From a virus, in IMG/VR virus record IMGVR_UViG_3300033151_000827, positions 1-44,650 of that record: a stretch of DNA of 44,650 nt. One strand, given 5' to 3'. The position numbers and the translations under genes are program-made. The notes below the pieces were generated by a model, which saw nothing but the letters and a program-made list of their open reading frames with translations, was not told the DNA's origin and did not search any database. Shown here in pieces: positions 5,627 through 13,912 of this stretch (position 1 is the stretch's first letter; every line of letters starts with the position of its first letter).

Positions 5627-5675
5627 GTTATTAATATATATAGTAAAAGAGTTATTAATAGAACAAATAATAAAA
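5627..5675. promoter_or_regulatory. Divergent promoter region, box A plus box B
   Basis: Box A GTTATTAATATATATAGTA (5627-5645) and box B AGAACAAATAATAAAA (5660-5675), with 16 bases between ATAG and AGAAC. It lies between the minus-strand 5389 gene and the 5696 propeller operon. Confidence 0.6.
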
Positions 5676-5695
5676 ATGAAATAAGGAAAATAAAT

Positions 5696-8209
5696 ATGGC
5701 AATTATAATTTCTCTTTATAGAAAACCAGTACCGATTACTATGGCTATGGCTTTTCACATAAATGAAGAAGAATTTGGTGTTGGAGTATTTGATGAAGAT
5801 GGTATGGTGTGGGGAAAAGTTCTTACTAAAGGATATGATAATGGCGGAGCTTTTAATATTTTTGATGCTGGGGATGGTTTAATTGTATCAGGAAGAAATT
5901 ATCCTTCTGATTATATGACCATTGGAAGAAGATATGTTGCAAAATTTGATAAAGCTAATGGTGATATGATTTGGGAAACATCTTTTGCTAATCCTTCTGG
6001 ACAAAATGATAATTATATTACAGAAATGGCAGGTTATTCCGATGGTTCCTTTATATGTTTATCTTGTATTTATGATTCAGTATGTAATACATATAATTTT
6101 AATGGATATAATGTTGGTGTTACTAAATTTCGTGCAGATGGTTCTATAAAATGGGGAAAGATTTATGAAGCAAATGATTTTACTTATGGACATGCTTTAA
6201 CTACAACTGCTGATGGTGGATTTATATTTGGTGGGAAAACAGAACCTACTGGAGCTTCTGGTGCAAATTATCTTCCTTTTCTTATGAAATGTGATGCCAA
6301 CGGAGAACGTGTGTGGGAAAAAACTTATGGTACTTCTGGGGAATTCTTTGATGTCCAAGCAACTGTTGATGGTGGATATATTGCTATAGGTGGTACGTAT
6401 ATTCCATCTAATGAAATAATAATAGTTAAAATTACATCAACCGGAGTTGAATCCTGGAGTAAGTTAATTGAAACTACTTCTTCTGGTAATGACTGCACAA
6501 TCAATGTTGTTTCTGATGGTTATATTCTTATCGGAGGTGATAGTGAAGCTTTTGTATTTAAGATTGATTTAAGTGGTAATCTTATTTGGTCAAAATATAT
6601 AACTGATATTGATGGTGATAATACAGAGTTTGGAGGGGGTTCTGGATATTATAGTGATGCTTTTACTTCTGTAAAAGTGGTAGATGATAATTTAATATTT
6701 GCTGGCTTGACTTGGTACACTGCTCCAAGAGATCCAGTCCGTTACCCAATAGTATATGGTAAGGTTAAAGCAAGTGAACCTGAAATTTTTACGCCTGGCC
6801 CTTCTGTTAATATTGTAAATGCAAGTTTCCCTGATACAAGTTGGAATCTTGGATATTATGATCATACTGCTCAAGAATTAGAATTAACACCTACTACAAT
6901 TATTGATCTTTCTACAGCATGGGTTGAATCTAATTTTGATATTGGAACGGAATATATGAATAGAATAGCTATCAACTCTTATTCTATTGATTTTGATGAT
7001 ATATATATTTATCCATCTGATATAATAAAAGTTGAAAATGAATCAGCTGGAACAGTTGTAAATCATACTATATGGGGAACCGGTAAACAAGATTATGGAG
7101 AATTAGGAATTGGTAGTACATCTACAGTAACAGCTTTCACAGCAGGTATTTTAAAAGATGCTTTTCAGATTGCTTGTGGTGATGGATTCACTTTTGTTTT
7201 AAAGAAAGATGGAACTTTATGGGGTTGTGGTAATAATCAATACGGGCAATTAGGTCTTGGGCATACGTCTCCAAGTTATTATGATACATTTCAACAGGAA
7301 GCTACTGGTTCAACTAACTGGGCATTTGTTGCTTGTGGTGGAAATCATACTGTTGCAACTAAATTTGATGTTTTTGATGGGTGGGATACTCGAAGTAGAG
7401 CTTATTCATGTGGATTAAATAATAAAGGACAATGTGGACTTGATAGTACTGGCGCCTATTTCATAAATTTTACAGAAATATTAGCAGTTGATGGTGAGGG
7501 TTGGTTACCAGAAGTAGGATGTGGAAAAGAAACTACTGTTCTTGGTGGTTATGATTATAATAGTGATGGGTCTACTTATGTATGTGGAGCAAATGATTAT
7601 GGTCAATTAGGACTTGATTATACTTCTTTAATTGAAATAACACCTATTATAAGTGCTGTTTATAATCCAAAAGGTATTCAAAGAAGTATGTCACTTGGAG
7701 ATAATTATAGTATATTATGTTCAAGTGGGGATATACATGGTACTGGTGTAAATGCTTCAACTGGTTTAGGAATGGGAACGGAACCTGACCAGCTTAAATG
7801 GACTCCATTATATTATGACCGTGGAGGACATCCTGATTATAATATTGCTGAGATGTGGAAAACTGCTACGTTTTCTGGTGCAGAAGTTACTATGATGATA
7901 CGTTCTGATGGAACTTTGTGGGGTACTGGAGCAAATACTTATGGGCAACTTGGAACAGGTGATACTTTACCTCAAGATTCATTTGTTCAAATAGGAACTG
8001 ATGTAGATTGGAAAGATATAAAAGTAGGAAAATATATTACAGTTGCACAGAAACATGATAATACTTTATGGGGAGCTGGTGCTAAAGATTATGGTGGATT
8101 GGGAATGTCTGGTACTGGCAATCTTCTTGTTCATACAAAATTGAGTGATGATGAATTTCATGTTTATGATTGTAGTCATTATGGAATTGTAGCTTCAAAA
8201 GTAATTTAA
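5696..8209 (+). CDS. Large double beta-propeller protein with RCC1 repeats, 837 aa
   Basis: Residues 1-14 (MAIIISLYRKPVPI) match the N-terminal peptide of the 8229, 27226 and 28248 proteins. Residues ~20-380 contain repeated blades ending in strings such as KFDKANGDMIWE, KCDANGERVWE and KIDLSGNLIWS, with DGGFIFGG/DGGYIAIGG turns. Residues ~455-837 carry seven RCC1-type repeats (for example TLWGCGNNQYGQLGLG near 507 and TLWGTGANTYGQLGTG near 739), which would close a seven-bladed propeller. There is no signal peptide. The ATG has an upstream AAGGAAA. It is first in the 5696-10450 operon. Probably a virion-surface or fibre-associated protein used in host contact; RCC1 propellers usually bind protein or ligand faces. 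Enzymatic function is not indicated. Confidence 0.75.
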   Translation: MAIIISLYRKPVPITMAMAFHINEEEFGVGVFDEDGMVWGKVLTKGYDNGGAFNIFDAGDGLIVSGRNYPSDYMTIGRRYVAKFDKANGDMIWETSFANPSGQNDNYITEMAGYSDGSFICLSCIYDSVCNTYNFNGYNVGVTKFRADGSIKWGKIYEANDFTYGHALTTTADGGFIFGGKTEPTGASGANYLPFLMKCDANGERVWEKTYGTSGEFFDVQATVDGGYIAIGGTYIPSNEIIIVKITSTGVESWSKLIETTSSGNDCTINVVSDGYILIGGDSEAFVFKIDLSGNLIWSKYITDIDGDNTEFGGGSGYYSDAFTSVKVVDDNLIFAGLTWYTAPRDPVRYPIVYGKVKASEPEIFTPGPSVNIVNASFPDTSWNLGYYDHTAQELELTPTTIIDLSTAWVESNFDIGTEYMNRIAINSYSIDFDDIYIYPSDIIKVENESAGTVVNHTIWGTGKQDYGELGIGSTSTVTAFTAGILKDAFQIACGDGFTFVLKKDGTLWGCGNNQYGQLGLGHTSPSYYDTFQQEATGSTNWAFVACGGNHTVATKFDVFDGWDTRSRAYSCGLNNKGQCGLDSTGAYFINFTEILAVDGEGWLPEVGCGKETTVLGGYDYNSDGSTYVCGANDYGQLGLDYTSLIEITPIISAVYNPKGIQRSMSLGDNYSILCSSGDIHGTGVNASTGLGMGTEPDQLKWTPLYYDRGGHPDYNIAEMWKTATFSGAEVTMMIRSDGTLWGTGANTYGQLGTGDTLPQDSFVQIGTDVDWKDIKVGKYITVAQKHDNTLWGAGAKDYGGLGMSGTGNLLVHTKLSDDEFHVYDCSHYGIVASKVI

Positions 8210-8228
8210 TAAAAGGAGAATATATAAT

Positions 8229-10100
8229 ATGCCAGCAGTTGGATTTGTAATTTATAGAGAACCAGAACCAGTCTTTTTATGTCCCACTAGTTTTCCAGAT
8301 TGTGTATTAACTTGTACCGAAGACCCATATCCTGTAGTAGGTCCAGATGGAACATCTATTACCGGAATAGATGGTGTTTTTGCTGTTGGTTATTATGGTG
8401 AAACCGCTCTCGGTCTTACAACAAGTCTTGTCCCTCAGGTTGGACCTATAACTGTAAAATCATCTGCAGCTTGTTTTGTTGATGCAGATTATCTTTATAT
8501 CTATAATAATTTAACTAGCAATATTGAAAAATATTCAAAATCAACTCTTTTGCTTGTTGATAGTCTAAGCGGTAGTTTTGCTGGTGGATGTACAGACAGC
8601 AGCAATATCATGTGGTTATTATACGGTAGTTCTATTCGTAAATATACTAAAAGTCCACTTGCATTGAAACATACTTATGATTTTGCCGATTTAGGTGAAT
8701 ATGCGACCACAACTATGATAGATATAGCTGTTGATAATGAATATATCTATATCATCGACGATCAACAAAGTATTATACAAAGACGTATGAAACAATGTCT
8801 ATGTTTAGATCAAAAAGTTGGTGATCTCTGGGTTTGGGGGACAGATGTTCAGGGGGTAGCAGTATCAGGTGATTATATATATATAGCTGATTATTATCAT
8901 GTGATAAAAGCTAATAAAGATACATGGCAAATTGAAGAATATGTTGGGGATCGTTTTTCGCGTGATACTACTCTTGGAAGACCGGAAAGTGCTATTTATC
9001 CTTATGATGTAATGACCTATGGTGGTTATTTATATGTATTAGGTTATTATGGTATTGCCAGATGGAATGAAAATGACTTAACCATTTGTGGAAAACCTCT
9101 TGTTACTCAAGATGGTGCCTGGGATGAACCGGGTCATTTAGGCGACTCATATAGAATGTGTACAGATGGAACTTATCTATATATTAGTAATTGGGATGGT
9201 ATGGCAATAAAATATAATCTAGAAACAGGTGTATTTTTAGCTGAACATGGGGATAGAACTTATGAAGAAGATGATGGACCAACTGCTTTCAGCTTTCCGT
9301 TTGGTATTGCCGCTGATGGTACATATACATATGTTCTCGATCAAAATGATGAATTTAGAATTGTTAAATTGTTATCTTCTGATATGTCATATGTAACAGA
9401 ATATAGAAGTATTAATAATTGGGAAGATCCTGGTGGCCATCAATGGAGTAACCCACAATATCTAATGTATCACGATGGTTATTTATATATATCTGATCCA
9501 AATTACCCTTCAAGCATTTCACGTATTGATAAAGATACTATGTTATACGTAGATACTACTATTATGGACTTCAATCCAGGTGATCCAGGTGATCCAGGTA
9601 ATGGGGAATTAGAGGGTATGGTAGTTGACGGAGATTATATGTATGTGGGTAATTATCATTATGATCCGTGTGCAGTAAAACTTACTTTTCCTGACTTAGA
9701 ATTTGTTAGTACTCATCCATTAATAACAACTGTTCCAGATGTAGAAATTATGGGCAAAGTTACAGGAATCACTGTAGATGAGACTTATGTTTATGTAACT
9801 TGTAATATAGAACGTATATCAAATCCATTAATCGGAGCAAATGAGATTCGTATATACAATAAATTAACTTTTGAATTTATTGATTCTTTTCCTGTAACTG
9901 ACGGTAAACCCAGAAGTCCAGCAGTAGATGGAACGCATATATATTTCACTATTACAAATACCACTTATTCAACAAACAATACTGACTATGTTAAAAAATG
10001 TTTAAAAGCATCACCTTATACAGAGATAGACAGTTATTCCAGTGTTGGTGCTGATTTCAGAAGCTGTGATGTAGCTGGGTTATACCAATTAAATCAATAA
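8229..10100 (+). CDS. Beta-propeller structural protein, 623 aa
   Basis: Starts MPAVGFVIYREPEPVFLC, the same type of N-terminal peptide as the 5696 protein. The rest consists of propeller blades with a recurrent D-G-x-Y-x-Y-I signature: SGDYIYIADYY, GGYLYVLGYYG, DGTYLYISNWDG, DGTYTYVLDQND, HDGYLYISDPN, VDGDYMYVGNYH, VDETYVYVTCN and VDGTHIYFTIT, so about eight or more blades of NHL/Kelch-like type. A short collagen-like linker (PGDPGDPGNGE) lies near residue 453. AAAAGGAG precedes ATG, 19 bases after the previous stop. No catalytic residues are recognised. Probably a virion decoration or adhesin protein, paired with the 5696 protein. Confidence 0.75.
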   Translation: MPAVGFVIYREPEPVFLCPTSFPDCVLTCTEDPYPVVGPDGTSITGIDGVFAVGYYGETALGLTTSLVPQVGPITVKSSAACFVDADYLYIYNNLTSNIEKYSKSTLLLVDSLSGSFAGGCTDSSNIMWLLYGSSIRKYTKSPLALKHTYDFADLGEYATTTMIDIAVDNEYIYIIDDQQSIIQRRMKQCLCLDQKVGDLWVWGTDVQGVAVSGDYIYIADYYHVIKANKDTWQIEEYVGDRFSRDTTLGRPESAIYPYDVMTYGGYLYVLGYYGIARWNENDLTICGKPLVTQDGAWDEPGHLGDSYRMCTDGTYLYISNWDGMAIKYNLETGVFLAEHGDRTYEEDDGPTAFSFPFGIAADGTYTYVLDQNDEFRIVKLLSSDMSYVTEYRSINNWEDPGGHQWSNPQYLMYHDGYLYISDPNYPSSISRIDKDTMLYVDTTIMDFNPGDPGDPGNGELEGMVVDGDYMYVGNYHYDPCAVKLTFPDLEFVSTHPLITTVPDVEIMGKVTGITVDETYVYVTCNIERISNPLIGANEIRIYNKLTFEFIDSFPVTDGKPRSPAVDGTHIYFTITNTTYSTNNTDYVKKCLKASPYTEIDSYSSVGADFRSCDVAGLYQLNQ

Positions 10101-10113
10101 TTAAGGAGAAAAT

Positions 10114-10353
10114 ATGGAAAGAATAATAAATATTACTATCACAGATGAAGATATAACAATTGATCAATTGTTTCGTGAAACTTCTAATGATGAATGGGAT
10201 GAAAATAAAGATTTAGAGATTGAAAAGAGAGATTTTCAAATGGCTATTCGTGGGTTAGCACAAGGAATATTAAGAACTGAAAGAAAAGCTAAAAAGAAAG
10301 GTTCAGTAAATAATATACATAGACGTGTACATGAATTCTTTAGAAGAGATTAA
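10114..10353 (+). CDS. Hypothetical protein, 79 aa
   Basis: Reads MERIINITITDEDITIDQLF and ends RRVHEFFRRD. The N-terminal half is acidic and the C-terminal half strongly basic (ILRTERKAKKKGSVNNIHRR), perhaps nucleic-acid or assembly-partner binding. AAGGAG is 8 bases upstream. Third in the propeller operon, so possibly an assembly or attachment factor for the propellers; this is inferred from position only. Confidence 0.6.
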   Translation: MERIINITITDEDITIDQLFRETSNDEWDENKDLEIEKRDFQMAIRGLAQGILRTERKAKKKGSVNNIHRRVHEFFRRD

Positions 10354-10354
10354 T

Positions 10355-10450
10355 ATGTTTTATATAAAATTATTGATTGTTATAGCATTTTTTGGTCTTG
10401 CACTTATAGAAGGTATTTATTTTATAGATTATTTATTTGATTTCTTTTAA
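10355..10450 (+). CDS. Tiny membrane peptide, 31 aa
   Basis: The frame reads MFYIKLLIVIAFFGLALIEG and ends IYFIDYLFDFF. One hydrophobic helix covers most of the peptide. It starts one base after the previous stop with only a weak purine stretch (GAAGAGAT) as ribosome-binding site, so coupling is likely if it is translated. A terminator follows 13 bases later. Evidence is limited to the open frame, its composition and its placement. Confidence 0.45.
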   Translation: MFYIKLLIVIAFFGLALIEGIYFIDYLFDFF

Positions 10451-10462
10451 GAAATAATAAAC

Positions 10463-10497
10463 AAAAAAAGAGACCTAATGGTAGCGCCTCTTTTTTA
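10463..10497. terminator. Bidirectional terminator between the propeller and ParB units
   Basis: AAAAAAGAG pairs with CTCTTTTTT, with an inner CTA/TAG pairing. Loop and stem (GACCTAA...TAGCG) closely resemble the terminator at 12078-12109. It serves the convergent 5696 and 10501 units. Confidence 0.85.
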
Positions 10498-10500
10498 ATA

Positions 10501-11493
10501 TCAAACTCTCAATACTGGATATTTTTCTCTTTTCTTATTAAATGCTTCAAATAACATATCAGGTGCTTTAACTGAACTGAATTTACTTAAATCCAACCAA
10601 TTTACTCTCCGGAATTTATTGACTGCAGAATTAAGAATAGTTTCTGGTTGAAGCATTTTCAATGTAGATTGTTGTTTTTGTGAAGCAAGATAAAATTCCA
10701 ATAAAGAAGTAAGAACTTTAGATGTATGAAATATATCCTTTACAACTTTTACTTCAGTTGCAAAATTATAAAACCAATCATGAAATTCATTTGTACGTCT
10801 TTTGATTTCTTCATATTCAAGTTTTTGTATTCTAAGATTAGCTCTATGTTTATGACTTCCTTGGCTACTTCTCTTTAAACCAAGACCTGCCCAATTGACA
10901 ATTTTCAAGAAATTAGAAACATTCATTTTTTCCTTAGCATTTTTAGTTCCAATAAGAGCAACTTTATTAGACCATTTGGAATTCTTATCCATGAATCCAA
11001 GATCATACAAAAGTAATCCTAATGGTTCATCAGCTTGATAATCATTAAAAATTCTTTGATCAAGTTTTGCTCCCGCAATTGCTCTATTAATTGTATTAAA
11101 ATGTTTAATTTCATCTTTCTTATTTTTAAAGACAATGAGCATAGCGGGAATGGTTTTATAACCCAATATATAAAGAGCTATAGTTCTGTGTCGCCCATCA
11201 TGTATTTCAAGATTTTTATTATGCATAACAAGTGAAATTAAAATTATTTCTAACAAACCAAATTGACGAATAGATTTAATAATTGTTTTTACTCGACCCC
11301 ATTCAAACTTTCTTTGATATGCTGGAAGATTGTTTGTTATAAGATCTAAAATATTTACCTCAATTCTTTCGATTGTCTTTGGCGCTGAACCTCCAATATC
11401 AGGCGGATTTTCTTCATAAAACTTTTTAAGGTTTTCAATAGCACCAAAATCAGGAAGTGTAGTCATTTTTTTAATAGTAAGTTTATTTACCAT
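10501..11493 (-). CDS. ParB-like nuclease-fold protein, 330 aa
   Basis: Residues ~41-150 form a ParB N-terminal / sulfiredoxin-type domain. VNILDLITNNLPAYQRKFEW opens the fold, followed by IIKSIRQFGLLEIILI and then DGRHRTIAL (residues 99-107), the ParB GxxR-type nucleotide-binding motif, and HFNTINR. The C-terminal ~180 residues are helical and unlike a partition-type HTH. Phage relatives of this domain act as nucleases, NTPases or regulators of methyltransferase/transcription genes rather than in partition. The ribosome-binding site AAGGAG precedes ATG on the minus strand, 18 bases after the HNH stop. It is last in the leftward unit before the 10463 terminator. Confidence 0.75.
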   Translation of the reverse strand: MVNKLTIKKMTTLPDFGAIENLKKFYEENPPDIGGSAPKTIERIEVNILDLITNNLPAYQRKFEWGRVKTIIKSIRQFGLLEIILISLVMHNKNLEIHDGRHRTIALYILGYKTIPAMLIVFKNKKDEIKHFNTINRAIAGAKLDQRIFNDYQADEPLGLLLYDLGFMDKNSKWSNKVALIGTKNAKEKMNVSNFLKIVNWAGLGLKRSSQGSHKHRANLRIQKLEYEEIKRRTNEFHDWFYNFATEVKVVKDIFHTSKVLTSLLEFYLASQKQQSTLKMLQPETILNSAVNKFRRVNWLDLSKFSSVKAPDMLFEAFNKKREKYPVLRV

Positions 11494-11511
11494 TTTATAA
11501 ATCTCCTTATT

Positions 11512-12027
11512 TTAATTAGTAATTCTATGGATTGTTGAGTAATCAACTTTATACATTTCTGCTAATTCTTTTTTACTATAATCATGAATCCAAAAAAGTT
11601 CCATAATTTTTTGTTTATCAGGTTGAGATAATTTCCATGATTTCTTTGAATGATCTGTTTTGGCTCTTGTTATACTTGCATGTTCTCCATTTTGTTTTGG
11701 ATTCCCCAAAGTTAAATGTTGTGGGTTTGCACAATATCTCACTCCACATAAATGTTGTACTTGTTTTCCACCTCTTGGGCCATTGTATAATAAATAAGAT
11801 GCTATATGAGTTTTGGTTCTAATCTTATAATCAAGATACTTATTAGATACACAAAATAATTTATAACCTTCGGCTATTGAATGTCCACTGCATAAAATAC
11901 ATGCCGAATCAATCTTGACTAACGGGTTTGGTGGTTTATCCAATATTTCTAATTTACTCTCAAATTTTCTGAGAATATCTAATCTAATAATAGGAATATT
12001 AATTGCTTCATCTATTAATGTTATCAT
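11512..12027 (-). CDS. HNH homing-type endonuclease with C-terminal HTH, 171 aa
   Basis: The core QHLCGVRYCANPQHLTLGNP (residues 91-110) gives H92, N101 and H104, with cysteines C43, C46, C94 and C99 in zinc-binding positions: the HNH family of free-standing phage endonucleases. Residues ~137-171 (DKQKIMELFWIHDYSKKELA and on to the end) form a helix-turn-helix that would give target recognition. Expected to cut DNA at a specific site and spread by homing. It sits between a transglycosylase terminator and the ParB-like gene. No intron halves are visible around it, so it is free-standing. The start lacks a textbook ribosome-binding site (AGAGAGA is present). Confidence 0.8.
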   Translation of the reverse strand: MITLIDEAINIPIIRLDILRKFESKLEILDKPPNPLVKIDSACILCSGHSIAEGYKLFCVSNKYLDYKIRTKTHIASYLLYNGPRGGKQVQHLCGVRYCANPQHLTLGNPKQNGEHASITRAKTDHSKKSWKLSQPDKQKIMELFWIHDYSKKELAEMYKVDYSTIHRITN

Positions 12028-12077
12028 ATTAGTTCTCTCTTATAATGTTTAAATATGTTTCTCATGTTTCTCCTTTA

Positions 12078-12109
12078 AAAAAAGAGACCTAAGTGTTAGC
12101 GTCTCCTTT
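12078..12109 (-). terminator. Terminator of the transglycosylase unit
   Basis: On the minus strand GAGAC pairs with GTCTC, with an inner CTAA/TTAG pairing, followed by seven T. Its sequence is strikingly like the 10463-10497 terminator. Confidence 0.8.
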
Positions 12110-12116
12110 AATATTT

Positions 12117-12734
12117 TTAATTGATTTTAATTTGTTTTTTAATTTCAATATCAGAATTATTTATCTTAAACAGAGTATATCGTCCGAGATATTTATAAAC
12201 TGCTTTATGATATTCTGGGTCGCCGCCCACGTAATACTTTAAAGCTAAACTTACGTCTCCTTTTGATTTTTTAAGTTTTGATTTAAAAATTGCTATTCCT
12301 TTTTCAATGTTATAAGAAATACCATAAGCTTTTTCCGGTATAATCTCGACTCCATCTTCTATGAGGATTTGCATTAATCCTCTTGCGCCAGCTTTAGATT
12401 TTGAGTAAACATTCCACATTGACTCAATCTCAATGATACCAACTATGATATCATCGGCGATACCATTAACTTTTGATTGAGTTATAATCTCAGTAGCAAT
12501 GATATCACATAATTCTACAGGTGTGGAAGATTTTCTTGTTCTGATATATTTGCTTAGCAAAGCTATTTTCGGATCTATTACTGGAGCTTCAATTACTGGA
12601 GCTTCAATAATAATTCCTGGTTGGATTGAAGCGTCAACTGGGTTTAATTTATTTTGAGCTATAACTATTGCAGCAGCAGCTATAACTATTACAATTGTCC
12701 ATAAGCCTGCACTTCCTTTCCAAGTTTTTTTCAT
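12117..12734 (-). CDS. Membrane-anchored lytic transglycosylase (SLT-type), 205 aa
   Basis: Residues 10-27 form one membrane helix (LWTIVIVIAAAAIVIAQ) after a basic start, so it is probably tethered with its domain outside the cytoplasmic membrane. Residues ~75-190 are an SLT/goose-lysozyme-like domain: catalytic Glu in IEIESMWN (E104-S105), the AGARGLMQI motif (residues 115-123), then AYGISYNIEKGIAIF and LALKYYVGG. It cleaves peptidoglycan glycan strands without hydrolysis. It may act as endolysin (signal-arrest type) or as a virion/entry enzyme; the anchor and the nearby small membrane peptide favour lysis. TAAAGGAG precedes ATG. Confidence 0.8.
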   Translation of the reverse strand: MKKTWKGSAGLWTIVIVIAAAAIVIAQNKLNPVDASIQPGIIIEAPVIEAPVIDPKIALLSKYIRTRKSSTPVELCDIIATEIITQSKVNGIADDIIVGIIEIESMWNVYSKSKAGARGLMQILIEDGVEIIPEKAYGISYNIEKGIAIFKSKLKKSKGDVSLALKYYVGGDPEYHKAVYKYLGRYTLFKINNSDIEIKKQIKIN

Positions 12735-12745
12735 TTTAAGCTCCT

Positions 12746-12844
12746 TTAAAAAATCAATTTAATTATTTGTACACACCCATACATCCAAGGTATAACAAAA
12801 CAAGAAATAAACATAATAAACATAACCGCTATTTTGAAAATCAT
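12746..12844 (-). CDS. Tiny membrane peptide, 32 aa
   Basis: On the minus strand the frame reads MIFKIAVMFIMFISCFVIPW and ends MYGCVQIIKLIF. AAGGAGTAGTTTATT supplies a ribosome-binding site that overlaps the end of the 12851 gene, and the transglycosylase starts 11 bases downstream. Almost fully hydrophobic with two cysteines. Its location directly before a membrane-anchored transglycosylase suggests a lysis helper (holin- or pinholin-like), as an inference from position. Confidence 0.55.
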   Translation of the reverse strand: MIFKIAVMFIMFISCFVIPWMYGCVQIIKLIF

Positions 12845-12850
12845 AATAAA

Positions 12851-13021
12851 CTACTCCTTTAATTTATTTAAGTTATCTTCAATTTTATTATAAAGAACAC
12901 AACGTGCAGGTTTATCCATTGGGTATTTACCACATTTATTTCTATCAAATTCATGAAGTTGAGCACCTCCGCAACTAACACTTTCTTCACAACAATCTTT
13001 TTTATCACATATTACTTTCAT
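12851..13021 (-). CDS. Cysteine-rich small protein, 56 aa
   Basis: On the minus strand it reads MKVICDKKDCCEESVSCGGA, continues QLHEFDRNKCGKYPMDKPAR and ends CVLYNKIEDNLNKLKE. Cysteines at 5, 10, 11, 17, 30 and 41 plus His23 could bind one or two zinc ions. AGGAG precedes ATG, and the start overlaps the end of the 13005 gene by 17 bases. The composition resembles small phage proteins annotated only as Cys-rich. Function unknown. Confidence 0.65.
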   Translation of the reverse strand: MKVICDKKDCCEESVSCGGAQLHEFDRNKCGKYPMDKPARCVLYNKIEDNLNKLKE

Positions 13022-13223
13022 CTTTTCTCCTATCAGTTATTATATTTTTAATAACTAACCGGTATAGTTCATCCAAATGAAATTGAGTTTTAAGAATGTT
13101 TTTTAAATGTTCTGTAGTACAATCTATAAGTCTGACCCAACGCACTGGAAAAGTTACTGGTTTTCCATATGTGCCCCAAAGTAAATTTTTTTCTTGTTCT
13201 CGTAATATCTCAGCACTAATCAT
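13005..13223 (-). CDS. Hypothetical protein, 72 aa
   Basis: Reads MISAEILREQEKNLLWGTYG and ends NIITDRRKDESNM. Soluble, with a strand-rich centre (KPVTFPVRWVRLIDC) and a helical C-terminal half (TEHLKNILKTQFHLDELYRL). AAAGGAG precedes ATG by 8 bases on the minus strand. It is first gene of the leftward 13223-12117 unit, and a conserved-looking hairpin lies in its leader (13257-13284). Family unknown. Confidence 0.6.
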   Translation of the reverse strand: MISAEILREQEKNLLWGTYGKPVTFPVRWVRLIDCTTEHLKNILKTQFHLDELYRLVIKNIITDRRKDESNM

Positions 13224-13256
13224 TTATAATTCTCCTTTTAATTTAATAGTTATAGA

Positions 13257-13284
13257 AAGTGCCTGCTTTATAAGTCAGACACTT
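13257..13284 (-). other. Leader hairpin of the leftward 13223 unit
   Basis: Read on the minus strand, AAGTGTCTG pairs with CAGGCACTT (nine pairs, one G-U) around a 10-base loop. On the plus strand one pair becomes a C-A mismatch, so the structure belongs to the leftward transcript. It ends about 33 bases before the start codon. Confidence 0.5.
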
Positions 13285-13409
13285 CCCATAAATAATGATA
13301 AGCTTTAACTTACCAAATACATAAACACCTCCATCACTCAACGCGAATTTACGAATTAAAATAATGAATCTATCAATGCGAAGAATTATCGAAATAATCC
13401 CTCTAGTCA

Positions 13410-13461
13410 ATAATTAATATATATAGAATTTATTATTTAAACTTAGAACAAAATAATAAAA
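13410..13461. promoter_or_regulatory. Divergent promoter region, box A plus box B
   Basis: Box A ATAATTAATATATATAGAA (13410-13428) and box B AGAACAAAATAATAAAA (13445-13461), with 18 bases between ATAG and AGAAC. It lies between the leftward 13223 unit and the rightward dUTPase operon. Confidence 0.6.
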
Positions 13462-13477
13462 ATGAAAGGAATGGAAA

Positions 13478-13912
13478 ATGAATAATGTTATAAAAATAAA
13501 GAAATTAAATGAAGATGCAATCATACCTAAATATCAAACTACTGGAGCAGCTGGTTTTGATTTACATTCAGTTGAAGAAGTGACTATAACTCCAGGAAAT
13601 CAAAAAATGATTTGTATTGGAATTGCTGTTGAAATTCCACTTAACACGGAACTTCAAATAAGACCAAGAAGCGGTTTAGCTGCAAGCAATATGTTATCAA
13701 TAACCAATTCACCAGGAACTTTAGATTCAGATTATAGGGGTGAAATAAAAGTTATTCTTATTAACCATGATATTAAATCATTTAAAGTTATGAAGGGAGA
13801 TAGAATTGCTCAAGCTGTTTTAAGTCCAGTTATACAGGGTGATATTATAGAAGTTGAAGAGTTGAGTGAAACAGTAAGGGGAGTTGGTGGTCATGGGAGC
13901 ACAGGAAAATGA
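13478..13912 (+). CDS. dut: dUTP diphosphatase (dUTPase), 144 aa
   Basis: Trimeric-type dUTPase converting dUTP to dUMP and diphosphate. All five family motifs are visible: AGFDLHS (residues 25-31), RPRSGLA (62-68), NSPGTLDSDYRGEI (77-90, with catalytic Asp83 and uracil-pocket Tyr86), GDRIAQAV (107-114) and RGVGGHGSTG (134-143). In the last motif a histidine replaces the usual phenylalanine. Length is typical for the family. GAAAGGA precedes ATG. First gene of an operon with the 13909 and 14409 genes, each overlapping the previous stop by four bases (ATGA). It keeps uracil out of phage DNA and supplies dUMP for thymidylate. Confidence 0.95.
   Translation: MNNVIKIKKLNEDAIIPKYQTTGAAGFDLHSVEEVTITPGNQKMICIGIAVEIPLNTELQIRPRSGLAASNMLSITNSPGTLDSDYRGEIKVILINHDIKSFKVMKGDRIAQAVLSPVIQGDIIEVEELSETVRGVGGHGSTGK

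Noticed and set aside
9576-9606. Collagen-like triple-helix domain (PGDPGDPGN)
   Set aside because: Only three G-x-x units in a propeller protein; too short for a triple helix, so treated as a linker.
10501-11493. Plasmid-type partition system (ParB with ParA)
   Set aside because: No ParA-like gene and no recognisable HTH after the ParB-fold domain; a phage ParB-like nuclease or regulator is more likely.
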